Source of the DNA: Acetobacterium malicum subsp. dehalogenans DSM 11527
GTDB taxonomy: Bacteria > Bacillota > Clostridia > Eubacteriales > Eubacteriaceae
Reading direction: 5' to 3'
Assembly (NCBI RefSeq): GCF_000472665.1
Contig: NZ_AXAC01000029.1
Location: forward strand, 1-39,536
Length of the DNA stretch: 39,536 bases
Under the pieces are notes generated by a model that was given only the letters and a program-made list of their open reading frames with translations, searched no databases and was not told the origin of the DNA. Every line of letters begins with the position of its first letter. The first letter of the stretch is position 1. Below, one piece after another: positions 1 to 7,715 of this stretch. The translations under genes and the position numbers were made by a program.

Positions 1-540
1 TGGTTTAAAGAAGCTGATTTTTCCGGTGAAGAAGTCAGTGAGCTGCCAGAAAAATATCCGGTTGATGGGATTACCTATTATGCGAAATGGGAAGCTAAGC
101 CATCGGTAATTAGCTTTGAAGAAAACCAGGGATCAGCAACACCGGATCTAAATGGTGTCACCGATCAGGAGATCACTGATCGAACCATGCCAGTGATCAC
201 TCGTGACGGGTACACACAAAAAGGCTGGTTTAAAAATGCTGATTTTTCCGGTGAAGAAGTCAGTGAGCTGCCAGAAAAATACCTGGTTGATGGGATTACC
301 TATTATGCGAAATGGGAAGCTAACCCATCGGTGATTAGTTTTGAAGAAAATCAGGGATCAGCAACACCGGATCTAAATGGTGTCACCGATCAGAAGATCA
401 CTAATCGAGCCATGCCAGTGCTTACTCGTGACGGGTACACACAAAAAGGGTGGTTTAAAGAAGCTGATTTTTCCGGTGAAGAAGTCAGTGAGCTGCCAGA
501 AAAATACCCGGTTGATGGGATTACCTATTATGCCAAATGG
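1..540 (+). repeat. Near-identical 225-bp tandem coding repeats
   Basis: Units begin at 1, 226 and 451 (each at TGGTTTAAA) with an exact 225-bp period, which is 75 codons. The copies differ at only a few positions, for example AAAGAAGCT versus AAAAATGCT at the start of unit 2. The third unit ends at the last conserved Trp codon, at 540. Near-identity at DNA level implies recent amplification or homogenisation. Confidence 0.9.
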
Positions 541-1233
541 AGTATTAATCCCACTTCAGAACAAATCATAAATTTATTAGCCCGATCATATCCAACACAA
601 ACACATTCTATTACAATAAGTGATTTATATGAATTTAAAAACGTTACTTCCAATCAAGGTGTAGTTACTGTCAATAGTGTTATTGGTAATACCATTAATG
701 TTACTTTATCAGGTGGTATATCTGATACAACGGGTGTAGTAAGCGGTTCATATACACCAGCACAAACGAAAACCGAATCAACAACAAAATCATCGATAGG
801 ATCAGATACAACACCATCAAGTGTTTCCTATAATTCTGGTGGTTATAGTGGTACTTTGAATAAGTATAAGACAACAAACGTAACTGTACAAACAGGTGGA
901 GAGTATATACCCGCTGATAGTCGCTATCAGACTTTTGAATCACATTTTCCACAGGCGGAAATCGATGCCGGAACAACACACGTAACTGGCGTAGTCAGAT
1001 ATACTGAGGGCGGCTATACCGGACTTTTATACTCAAAGTCGATAACCTATTTTCCAACATATGTAAGAGTAATTTACGGTGGTACAGTAACTAAGGCGGG
1101 GATCGATACAAGAACGTATCGCACAGATTATACAGCATACTATAGTGGAACAGTGACTAAACCAGCGGTTGATACAAGGGTTTATGGCCCTTATTATAGA
1201 TATCAACTAAATGTATCGTACATTAAAGATTAA
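1..1233 (+). CDS. Surface protein with InlB-type repeats, 5' end missing
   Basis: The reading frame is open from base 1, so the gene starts upstream of the window and only its last 410 codons are seen. The visible N-terminal part is a tandem array of InlB B-type (Listeria-Bacteroides) repeats. Each contains GYTQKGWFK, a variable ADFSGEEV block and ends in TYYAKW. The C-terminal 230 residues are Thr/Ser/Tyr-rich with the recurrent motif Y-x-G-T-V-T-K-x3-D-T-R near the end. No LPxTG motif or membrane anchor is visible at the C-terminus. InlB repeats are known from cell-surface and adhesion proteins of Firmicutes, so an extracellular role is likely. The ATG at 187 lies inside a repeat and is not a credible start. 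The exact ligand and function are unknown. Confidence 0.85.
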   Translation, partial: WFKEADFSGEEVSELPEKYPVDGITYYAKWEAKPSVISFEENQGSATPDLNGVTDQEITDRTMPVITRDGYTQKGWFKNADFSGEEVSELPEKYLVDGITYYAKWEANPSVISFEENQGSATPDLNGVTDQKITNRAMPVLTRDGYTQKGWFKEADFSGEEVSELPEKYPVDGITYYAKWSINPTSEQIINLLARSYPTQTHSITISDLYEFKNVTSNQGVVTVNSVIGNTINVTLSGGISDTTGVVSGSYTPAQTKTESTTKSSIGSDTTPSSVSYNSGGYSGTLNKYKTTNVTVQTGGEYIPADSRYQTFESHFPQAEIDAGTTHVTGVVRYTEGGYTGLLYSKSITYFPTYVRVIYGGTVTKAGIDTRTYRTDYTAYYSGTVTKPAVDTRVYGPYYRYQLNVSYIKD

Positions 1234-1307
1234 CTGAGTTATTCCTTATATTCAATTGGGATAATTCTTATATAAAGAATACATTAATGAGTACAATAGG
1301 AGGATTT

Positions 1308-3362
1308 ATGAAAAATGTAAAACGTAACAGATTAATAATGGCAGCGGGCGTATTAGTTTTGATTGTATTGTCAACAACTGCTTTTAAAACAAATGACTAT
1401 ACAGAACAATTAGGAGTTGAATATCGAGGTCATGTTCAAAATAAAGGGGACTTTCCAAAACCACAAGGAAGCTACATCCCGGGACCAGAAGCATTAGGAA
1501 CACGTGGAGAAGGATTGCGGATAGAAGGTCTGTGGATTAATTTAACAGGCGATGTTCCTAAAAATGCGGGAATTACTTATCAAGTCCACGTACAAAATGA
1601 AGGATGGATGACACCAGTTACAACAAATGAGTTTGCTGGAACAGAAGGACTTGGGCAACGTATTGAATCAATTAAAATTGATCTCGTTAATTTACCAGAT
1701 TATGATGTTTATTATCGGGGGCATGTTCAAGATAAAGGAAATATACCAGTTGTAAATGCCAATCAATGGGGATGGGTTAAAAATGGAGATGAACTTGGAA
1801 CAACCGGTTCATCCCTCAGATTAGAAGAAATTCAAATAAAAATTGTTAAGAAAAATGATGACGGTGTAGTATTTGATCAACCAGGAGTCTATGATCATAA
1901 AACAGGACATGAAAAAATTCAAGGCAATGCTATGGTTAAATCAAAAGATGTTATTTTGCAAAATGTTAGTATAGATGGTGATTTGATAATTGATAAAGCC
2001 GTTGGCGAAGGAGATGTTACACTTGATAATGTTACAGTTTCAGGCGAAACGCATATACGTGGTGGTGGCCACGATAGTATTCATCTAAACGGTGGTAGTT
2101 ATAATAAATTCACGATTGAAAAAACAGCAAACAATATTGGTATTGAAGCTAATGCTGTTAATGATTTGGAAATACTAATTTCTGAAGATGCCAACGATAA
2201 ATCCTTTGCGTTTGAAGGTGCATTTAAACTTATTACGGTCGAAGCAGCGAAAGCCACAGTAAACATTAAAGATAATACAACGGTGGAAACTATCCTAGTT
2301 AATAAAAACGCTAGTGATTGTAAAATGTATTTAAGTCATAATGCTGAAATCAATCAAGCAGTTTTAAATGCCAATGCTGTAATTACAGGTGAGGGAAACA
2401 TTATCAATGCTGAAATTAAAGCGGATGATATCATCCTTGTAAAAGAACCTCAAAATATGAGTGTAGATCCGAATATTAAAGAACCACAAATTGATCCTGA
2501 CTATGGTTCTTCTGCACCGGAAACAAAAGAAACAATAATAAAATTAACTAGCACCGCAGAAGCTAGTATAGTTTTTACTATATATGACTTAGTGAATGGG
2601 AGAGATCAAGTTAGTATTCCGTCTTTAACAATAAATGATTTTGAATTAAAGAAGGATAATATTTTTAACAAAGACACCGTTAATGATCTTGTGCTTGTAA
2701 AAGTGGATGCTAATACGTATATGATAAGATACACAAAGTGGATAAACAGTTTTGAACCAGGGCGGTATAACTTAAACTTTAACAAAGAAGGGTATGCTAA
2801 AAAATCCGTTGATTTTGAAATTGCGAGATTTGACTTTAAGTACGTACTTAAATCAATGTTAAATCAAATTATGTATGTGCCAGTATCAAAAGATGGATCA
2901 GATATATCAATAAATGATAGATGGACCACTCAAGAAGCAAAGACAGCCATGGAAGAAGCAGAACAAACAGCAAAAAATGTTTTAGCAGACGGAAATGTGA
3001 GTGAAGATACAGTTATGGAAACAACAACAGCTACTCAAACAGCGATAAATAACTATAATAATGCAAAGCAAAAAGGTTTAAAAGGGCTATCCGATAAAGA
3101 AAAAGTCGCTAATGATGTTTTATTTCTTCAAATGAATCACTATTTTATTCCAATAGAATATAAAACAAGCATGGAAACGAGAATATCTTATTTACAGCAA
3201 CGGATTGATCAATTAATACAAGAAAACATAAATGGTATCGATACTTATAATGGTTCAAATGTATTAGTTGGATTTGATGAAAACTTTGGATATTTCATAA
3301 AAGTAACTTATGGAAGTTACACAAGTGAATTAAAAAACATTACCGTAAAGGAAGAATACTAA
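1308..3362 (+). CDS. Secreted protein with ChW repeats
   Basis: I place the start at the ATG at 1308 because AGGAGG lies at 1298-1303, rather than at the in-frame ATG at 1287, which has no ribosome site. Residues 1-28 form a signal peptide or N-terminal membrane anchor (KRNR then a hydrophobic stretch). Residues about 35-180 contain three clostridial hydrophobic-W (ChW) type repeats, recognised by the pattern Y-x-x-H-V-Q-N/D-x-G and G-T-x-G-x-x-L-R-L/I-E. Some signature Trp residues are replaced. The middle (about 205-400) is a beta-helix-like region with repeated Val/Asn-rich turns. The C-terminal part includes an alpha-helical segment. ChW proteins are known as extracellular or cell-wall proteins of Clostridia. 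The gene is more AT-rich than the following genes. Function is unknown. Confidence 0.8.
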   Translation: MKNVKRNRLIMAAGVLVLIVLSTTAFKTNDYTEQLGVEYRGHVQNKGDFPKPQGSYIPGPEALGTRGEGLRIEGLWINLTGDVPKNAGITYQVHVQNEGWMTPVTTNEFAGTEGLGQRIESIKIDLVNLPDYDVYYRGHVQDKGNIPVVNANQWGWVKNGDELGTTGSSLRLEEIQIKIVKKNDDGVVFDQPGVYDHKTGHEKIQGNAMVKSKDVILQNVSIDGDLIIDKAVGEGDVTLDNVTVSGETHIRGGGHDSIHLNGGSYNKFTIEKTANNIGIEANAVNDLEILISEDANDKSFAFEGAFKLITVEAAKATVNIKDNTTVETILVNKNASDCKMYLSHNAEINQAVLNANAVITGEGNIINAEIKADDIILVKEPQNMSVDPNIKEPQIDPDYGSSAPETKETIIKLTSTAEASIVFTIYDLVNGRDQVSIPSLTINDFELKKDNIFNKDTVNDLVLVKVDANTYMIRYTKWINSFEPGRYNLNFNKEGYAKKSVDFEIARFDFKYVLKSMLNQIMYVPVSKDGSDISINDRWTTQEAKTAMEEAEQTAKNVLADGNVSEDTVMETTTATQTAINNYNNAKQKGLKGLSDKEKVANDVLFLQMNHYFIPIEYKTSMETRISYLQQRIDQLIQENINGIDTYNGSNVLVGFDENFGYFIKVTYGSYTSELKNITVKEEY

Positions 3363-3382
3363 AAAGTGTAAAAGACTAAGAG

Positions 3383-3520
3383 GGTTATCAATATCCAATA
3401 TTTACAGATAATGCTTCACGAATCAAGAAATTGAAGTCAAGTAGTGCTTATTGGCGGTTGAGATCACCTTATTATAATTCAGAGTATGGTGCATATGATG
3501 CAGCAGGAACGACAAAATAA
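3383..3520 (+). pseudogene. C-terminal remnant of a DUF6273-like surface protein
   Basis: A 45-codon open stretch without a start, preceded directly by an in-frame TAA at 3377, encodes YPIFTDNASRIKKL followed by a Y-W-R-L-R-S-P-Y-Y motif. W-x-L-R-S-P is the hallmark of the C-terminal part of DUF6273-type domains in clostridial surface proteins. It ends with TAA at 3518-3520. It looks like the surviving 3' end of a lost neighbour. The family assignment rests on a short motif. Confidence 0.45.
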
Positions 3521-3528
3521 TAAACCAT

Positions 3529-3572
3529 AAGAAGTGATCGAGATAAAGTTAATACTTGATCACTTCTTTTTT
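3529..3572 (+). terminator. Rho-independent terminator
   Basis: AAGAAGTGATC (3529-3539) is the perfect inverse of GATCACTTCTT (3558-3568), giving an 11-bp stem with an 18-nt loop followed by a T-run ending at 3572. It separates the AT-rich upstream genes from the gene starting at 3588. Confidence 0.75.
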
Positions 3573-3587
3573 CGGAAGGAGACATTT

Positions 3588-5714
3588 ATGATTAAAAAGC
3601 GAACCATCCTTATAGCATTAGTGCTTTTATTGGCTCTGTCGATTATTTCTCCCAGCGTCCAAGCTGAAGGTGCCAAGGCTTTTATCGGTACATCTGGAAC
3701 ATCAGAGGACAATATCACAATTACAATCACCTCCAATAAAGATGTTGATCAGATTCTGATCAACTCAGGAACGGGTGAGTTTCTACTAACCCCGCAAACT
3801 GAATACAGTGATGAGCAGCTAAAAGGAAATAACCAGGTGATGGATATGAATGGGGATCTTCAGGTCAACAGTGAAGATTACGATATCTTAAAGGCCCATG
3901 TCGATGGTGGCTGTAAAGACTACACCGCAAGAGAGCGGTGTCCCCATTGCGGAGCAGCTGATGTGAATGATGATGGGGTCATCGATAATAAAGATCTGGA
4001 AATGCTGCAAAACCATCTGGATGGAAACTGCCAGCTGGCGGACTGTTACTTCCACGGTACCCGGATTAATCGTAAAAATGATCCGGATGATCCGACTCGG
4101 TATATTTGGTCATTTAGCTACACCCCGACGATCCGGGGAACGGATCATATGACCTTTAAACCCCAGTCAATTACATCAACCGGATTACGCACCGGGGAAG
4201 AAAAAGAATTATCGGTCAAGGCCGAGGAATTTAAAAACCCGGAAATCATTCGTGCCGGCACATGGCCCAATCAGAATAAATACCTGATCAATACAGCGGT
4301 TAAGGTCTATGCGGTTACACCCCTTGAAACTGATCAGGTGGTTTTTAAAACCAACAGTGCCACCTTTGTGGTCAATACTCCGGAATCCATTGATTATGTC
4401 AAAGCTGAAAAAACCTGGAGTAAAACCTATAACCCGGGGACAGCCGGCAATGAGAATATTAAAATTACCGGTCAGGGACAACAGTCAGGAGGTACCTATC
4501 TGGATAGTGCGGTGTCGGTTGACTTTACCGAGCGGATCGTCGATCCCCAGGTATTGAGTACATCCAACAGTGTCCAAACCCACTCCTATTCCTGGACAAC
4601 CTCCAGTACCGATGCCGATGGGAAGGTGACAACCACCACCCATACCTATTACTGGTATACCATCACAGTCACTGCCACAGCAAACGCCGATACCGAGTAT
4701 GTGGTATTTAATACCCCGGGGGGAGCGGTGACCGACAACAGTTATTCCGTATCCGGCAGCAACCGGATATTTTCAACCGCCTGGGATAGCACCAACAGCG
4801 GAGAGAGTGCATCAGCTTCGGCCTTTTGCTATATCAGCGAAAAACCGGTGATTAAAAACAAGTATCGGGTCACCTTCGATCCGCAAAGTGGGAGTCAGAT
4901 CGCACCGATTACCACCGAGTATGATACCTTGATCACCAGGCCGGCGGATCCGGTCCGTTACGGCTATACCTTTTCCGGATGGTACAAGGAAGCCAGATAT
5001 ATCAATGCCTTTGATTTCAATAATGACAAGATCCGGGGAACAACCACCTTGTTTGCCAAGTGGACGATTAATGATTATCAGATCAGCTTTGACTCCCAGG
5101 GAGGCAGTGCATGCGCTTCGATTACGACGAAATACGACTCGACGATCAACCCGCCGACTCAGCCGGCCAGAAGCAATTACGTGTTTGGAGGATGGTTTAG
5201 GGATGCAGGCTACACAAGCCCCTGGAATTTCACCACTGACAAGGTTCAGGGTGATACAACACTCAAAGCAAAATGGATCCCGGTGGTTTATAAAGTCACC
5301 TTTAACACCAAAGGCGGAAATGAGATCCCGGCGATCGGGGTGAATTATGACAGCACCTTGCCAGCAATCACTCCGCCAGTTTTAACCGGTTACTCATTTT
5401 CAGGGTGGTTTAAAGACAGCGGGTGTACCCAGGAATGGAAAGTGGCCAGTGACCGGGTTACCGGGCCGGTGACGCTTTACGCCAAATGGTCTATCAATCA
5501 GTATCAGATCAGTTTTGATGCGATGGGGGGCAGTGCGGTGAACGCAATTAGCACCAACTACAAAACCCTGATCACCCCGCCTGATCCACCAATTCGTGAC
5601 GGTTTTGCCTTTGTGGGTTGGTACAAGGATTTCGGGTGTAACAATCCCTGGCGGTTTGATGCCTATCCGGTATATGAAGATACGAAGCTGTATGCCAAAT
5701 GGAAAGCGGATTGA
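3588..5714 (+). CDS. Secreted dockerin-like and InlB-repeat protein
   Basis: Start chosen at ATG 3588 with AAGGAG at 3576-3581. The longer frame from 3534 would run through a terminator. Residues 1-27 are a signal peptide ending near VQAEG. Residues about 84-155 carry two EF-hand-like segments, DMNGDLQVNSEDYD and DVNDDGVIDNKDLE, as in type I dockerins. The two halves are separated by a Cys-rich insert (C-x9-C-P-H-C). After a beta-rich region with Thr/Ser-rich stretches come four InlB-type repeats (residues about 425-708), each with V/I-x-F-D/N and ending in Y/F/L-A-K-W. The protein is probably extracellular. Dockerins usually bind cohesins, but none is visible here, so the Ca-binding pair may serve another role. 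It may be co-expressed with the next gene (29 bp gap). Confidence 0.8.
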   Translation: MIKKRTILIALVLLLALSIISPSVQAEGAKAFIGTSGTSEDNITITITSNKDVDQILINSGTGEFLLTPQTEYSDEQLKGNNQVMDMNGDLQVNSEDYDILKAHVDGGCKDYTARERCPHCGAADVNDDGVIDNKDLEMLQNHLDGNCQLADCYFHGTRINRKNDPDDPTRYIWSFSYTPTIRGTDHMTFKPQSITSTGLRTGEEKELSVKAEEFKNPEIIRAGTWPNQNKYLINTAVKVYAVTPLETDQVVFKTNSATFVVNTPESIDYVKAEKTWSKTYNPGTAGNENIKITGQGQQSGGTYLDSAVSVDFTERIVDPQVLSTSNSVQTHSYSWTTSSTDADGKVTTTTHTYYWYTITVTATANADTEYVVFNTPGGAVTDNSYSVSGSNRIFSTAWDSTNSGESASASAFCYISEKPVIKNKYRVTFDPQSGSQIAPITTEYDTLITRPADPVRYGYTFSGWYKEARYINAFDFNNDKIRGTTTLFAKWTINDYQISFDSQGGSACASITTKYDSTINPPTQPARSNYVFGGWFRDAGYTSPWNFTTDKVQGDTTLKAKWIPVVYKVTFNTKGGNEIPAIGVNYDSTLPAITPPVLTGYSFSGWFKDSGCTQEWKVASDRVTGPVTLYAKWSINQYQISFDAMGGSAVNAISTNYKTLITPPDPPIRDGFAFVGWYKDFGCNNPWRFDAYPVYEDTKLYAKWKAD

Positions 5715-5743
5715 TTTCTTTTTCAATCACCAAGGAGGAAAAA

Positions 5744-6721
5744 ATGAATAGAACGAAGCGGTTTAGCAGGGTTTTTACCCTGCTTTATTTATTGGGATGG
5801 TTTATATTGCCAACCCCGGTTTTTGCCCACGATACCATTACAACCGATCAGATCACGGCGATCCAGGACTCGGAAAAGACCTTTACCATCACGGTTGGCC
5901 ATCTGAATGCTGCCAATGGCATTGCCGGTCTGACCTGTAAGGTCTGGAGTGCAGCCGGAAGCCAGGATGATGTGAAGACAGAACCAATGACACAAAATGC
6001 TGATGGCAGTTATTCCTATGTGGTTGACATGGAACGGGATCACAGTGTCGAAAATGTGGCCAAGGTCAAACATTATGATAAGGGCATGTATTACATTGAA
6101 ATTTATGGAGTGGATAACGGTGGAGTGACCGGAATGGTGGATTCCACCTATCTTGTGATCCGATCCGATGCCAATGAATGGAAGCGTCACAGCTATGATG
6201 GCACCAACTTTCATGAAGATACCTATCGGGCAATCCTGACAGTGACGCCAGAGATTAAAAACGGAACCCAGGAAGCCAACAGCGGGGCCAGTTTTAAATC
6301 CGGTTATGGTTATGCCCTGAATTTAAGCACAACCGTAGCCAGTAACGCCGATGTGGTAGCGGATCGATGGTTAGCCGGGGCACAGAATGCCAGTACGGTT
6401 TTCCCGGAGTTTAATTTTAAAACCGGGGTCACGACAAACGGCAGTTTTGATCAGTTTAATCGCCTGTCCGACTGCATGGGGATTACAAATAACAGCAATC
6501 TATCAAACTCGATGCTGGAATTAAAAACAAATCCGTTCTCAGCCAGCAGTGCCCGGGTGCATTTTACCCCGCTCTGGTTTCCGGATAATACGGAGTACAC
6601 GGTTTATTCAGAGGTGTTCGATGCCTGGACGCCTGGGGGGATGCTGGGGACAGCGACCACCAACAGCGTCAACATCAACGGAACCGTTTATGACGATTGG
6701 CAGGTTAATAATAAAAAATAA
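5744..6721 (+). CDS. Secreted GBS-Bsp-like domain protein
   Basis: ATG 5744 has AAGGAGGA just upstream, and the in-frame extension to 5699 would overlap the preceding gene. Residues 1-27 are a signal peptide ending at VFAHD. Residues about 32-138 resemble the GBS Bsp-like repeat (beta-rich, with G-L-x-C-K-V-W near its start and M-Y-Y-I-E-I-Y-G-V near its end), a domain found in Firmicute surface and lysin-associated proteins. The rest is unassigned, rich in Asn/Thr/Ser. It is the last of four adjacent genes for exported proteins placed directly before the conjugation genes, suggesting a role at the cell surface. No catalytic motif is seen. Confidence 0.7.
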   Translation: MNRTKRFSRVFTLLYLLGWFILPTPVFAHDTITTDQITAIQDSEKTFTITVGHLNAANGIAGLTCKVWSAAGSQDDVKTEPMTQNADGSYSYVVDMERDHSVENVAKVKHYDKGMYYIEIYGVDNGGVTGMVDSTYLVIRSDANEWKRHSYDGTNFHEDTYRAILTVTPEIKNGTQEANSGASFKSGYGYALNLSTTVASNADVVADRWLAGAQNASTVFPEFNFKTGVTTNGSFDQFNRLSDCMGITNNSNLSNSMLELKTNPFSASSARVHFTPLWFPDNTEYTVYSEVFDAWTPGGMLGTATTNSVNINGTVYDDWQVNNKK

Positions 6722-6731
6722 GGGGGTGCCG

Positions 6732-7112
6732 GTGAGAAGCAAAGATAATGTACTCCTGTCCATCAAACCGGAGTATGCAAATGAGATTATGGACGGAAAT
6801 AAACACTATGAATACCGAAAACGGATTTTTAGAAAACCGGTCAATACCATTGTCATGTACGTGACCAGGCCGGTGGGACTCATTACTGGGGAGTTTACCA
6901 TTAAACGAATTATGGTTGATACACCGGAAAATATCTGGTTGAAAACAGAAGCTTATGCAGGGATTAAAAAGAAGGATTTCGATGCCTATTTTAAGGGTCA
7001 TGACAAAGCTTATGCCATTGAAATGGAGGATGTGATGGCGTATCATACCCCGATTAATCCATTTAGGGTATGGAACCATTTTGTACCACCGCAGTCATTT
7101 CGGTACATCTAA
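6732..7112 (+). CDS. ASCH/PUA-like small protein
   Basis: The GTG at 6732 is preceded by AAGGGGG ending at 6726, so a 126-residue product is likely. An in-frame GTG at 6726 is an alternative. The protein begins with LLSIKPEYANEIMDGNKHYEYRK, typical of ASCH/PUA-like folds (S-I-K/R-P-x-Y-A-x-x-I-x-x-G-x-K-x-x-E-x-R-K). Such proteins are thought to bind RNA or modified bases and often occur in mobile elements as regulators or anti-restriction factors. The gene starts 10 bp after the upstream stop and is followed by small accessory genes of the element. The precise role is not known. Confidence 0.65.
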   Translation: MRSKDNVLLSIKPEYANEIMDGNKHYEYRKRIFRKPVNTIVMYVTRPVGLITGEFTIKRIMVDTPENIWLKTEAYAGIKKKDFDAYFKGHDKAYAIEMEDVMAYHTPINPFRVWNHFVPPQSFRYI

Positions 7113-7154
7113 AAAAAGGGAATGTGATTAAAAAATAATTTATGGAGGGTGAGG

Positions 7155-7463
7155 ATGAAGATAAGAACAGCAAACGACGGAAGTAAGGGGATATGTCATA
7201 GAAACCAGGTTTTTAAAGTAGGGCAAACAGTGAAAACAACCGGAACGGGACTTGACGGTGATAAATTTGATAAAAACAAAAAGGTGTCAAAGCCGGGAAT
7301 TGTCCTGGACTGTTATGATTTCTTTGTCCTGGTGCAGTTGCAGCATTCTAAAAAATGCTTCTTTTATAATCAGCTGGAGGTCATTTCGACAAAAGAATAC
7401 CAGGATATGAGCAGGAAGAAATTAAAAAATTCAATCAGGGTGCTGCACCATGGGGCGCATTAA
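7155..7463 (+). CDS. Hypothetical small basic protein
   Basis: ATG 7155 follows GGAGG (7144-7148) with a 6-nt gap, giving 102 residues. The sequence is basic and beta-rich (K-V-G-Q-T-V-K-T, G-I-V-L-D-C-Y, F-V-L-V-Q-L). This is compatible with a small SH3-like barrel, but I cannot assign a family. The C-terminus is Lys/Arg/His-rich. It overlaps the next gene by 14 bp, so the two are probably translationally coupled. Confidence 0.6.
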   Translation: MKIRTANDGSKGICHRNQVFKVGQTVKTTGTGLDGDKFDKNKKVSKPGIVLDCYDFFVLVQLQHSKKCFFYNQLEVISTKEYQDMSRKKLKNSIRVLHHGAH

Positions 7464-7713
7464 TGAAGAATCCCATCGTTTTATCGCATTACCTTTTGTG
7501 AATGACTCATTAAAAATGGAAGTGTGGGATAAAGAGCGATGGTTATTCTATCTGGATCGTGATAATCAGAGTGTACCCTATGTAGTGATTGAAAAAGAAA
7601 AGAAAGATGAGCGGGTTATTCGAACGACTCGGGATCTGATGGACGTGGAAGCGCATTTATTTTCAAATGAAAAGGATGCGCTTCTTTTTATGAATAATTT
7701 TAAAGGAGAATAA
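7450..7713 (+). CDS. Hypothetical small protein
   Basis: An 87-residue acidic/charged protein whose ATG lies inside the end of the preceding gene. It has alternating beta-strand-like segments (F-I-A-L-P-F-V, M-E-V-W-D, W-L-F-Y-L-D, Y-V-V-I-E) followed by a helix ending in F-M-N-N-F-K-G-E. I do not recognise it. It ends 2 bp before the next ATG, and the last codons (AAAGGAGAA) double as the next gene's ribosome site, which supports an operon. Confidence 0.55.
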   Translation: MGRINEESHRFIALPFVNDSLKMEVWDKERWLFYLDRDNQSVPYVVIEKEKKDERVIRTTRDLMDVEAHLFSNEKDALLFMNNFKGE

Positions 7714-7715
7714 AA

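Noticed and set aside
3534-3587. Upstream extension of the dockerin-InlB gene
   Set aside because: The extension runs through an 11-bp terminator stem and T-run. The ATG at 3588 has a proper ribosome site and signal peptide.
5789-6214. Antisense ORF opposite the GBS-Bsp-like gene and similar long minus-strand ORFs (8046-8471, 14754-15227, 25550-26032)
   Set aside because: They lie fully opposite clear genes, lack ribosome sites and have no family-like sequence. They mirror the codon bias of the real genes.
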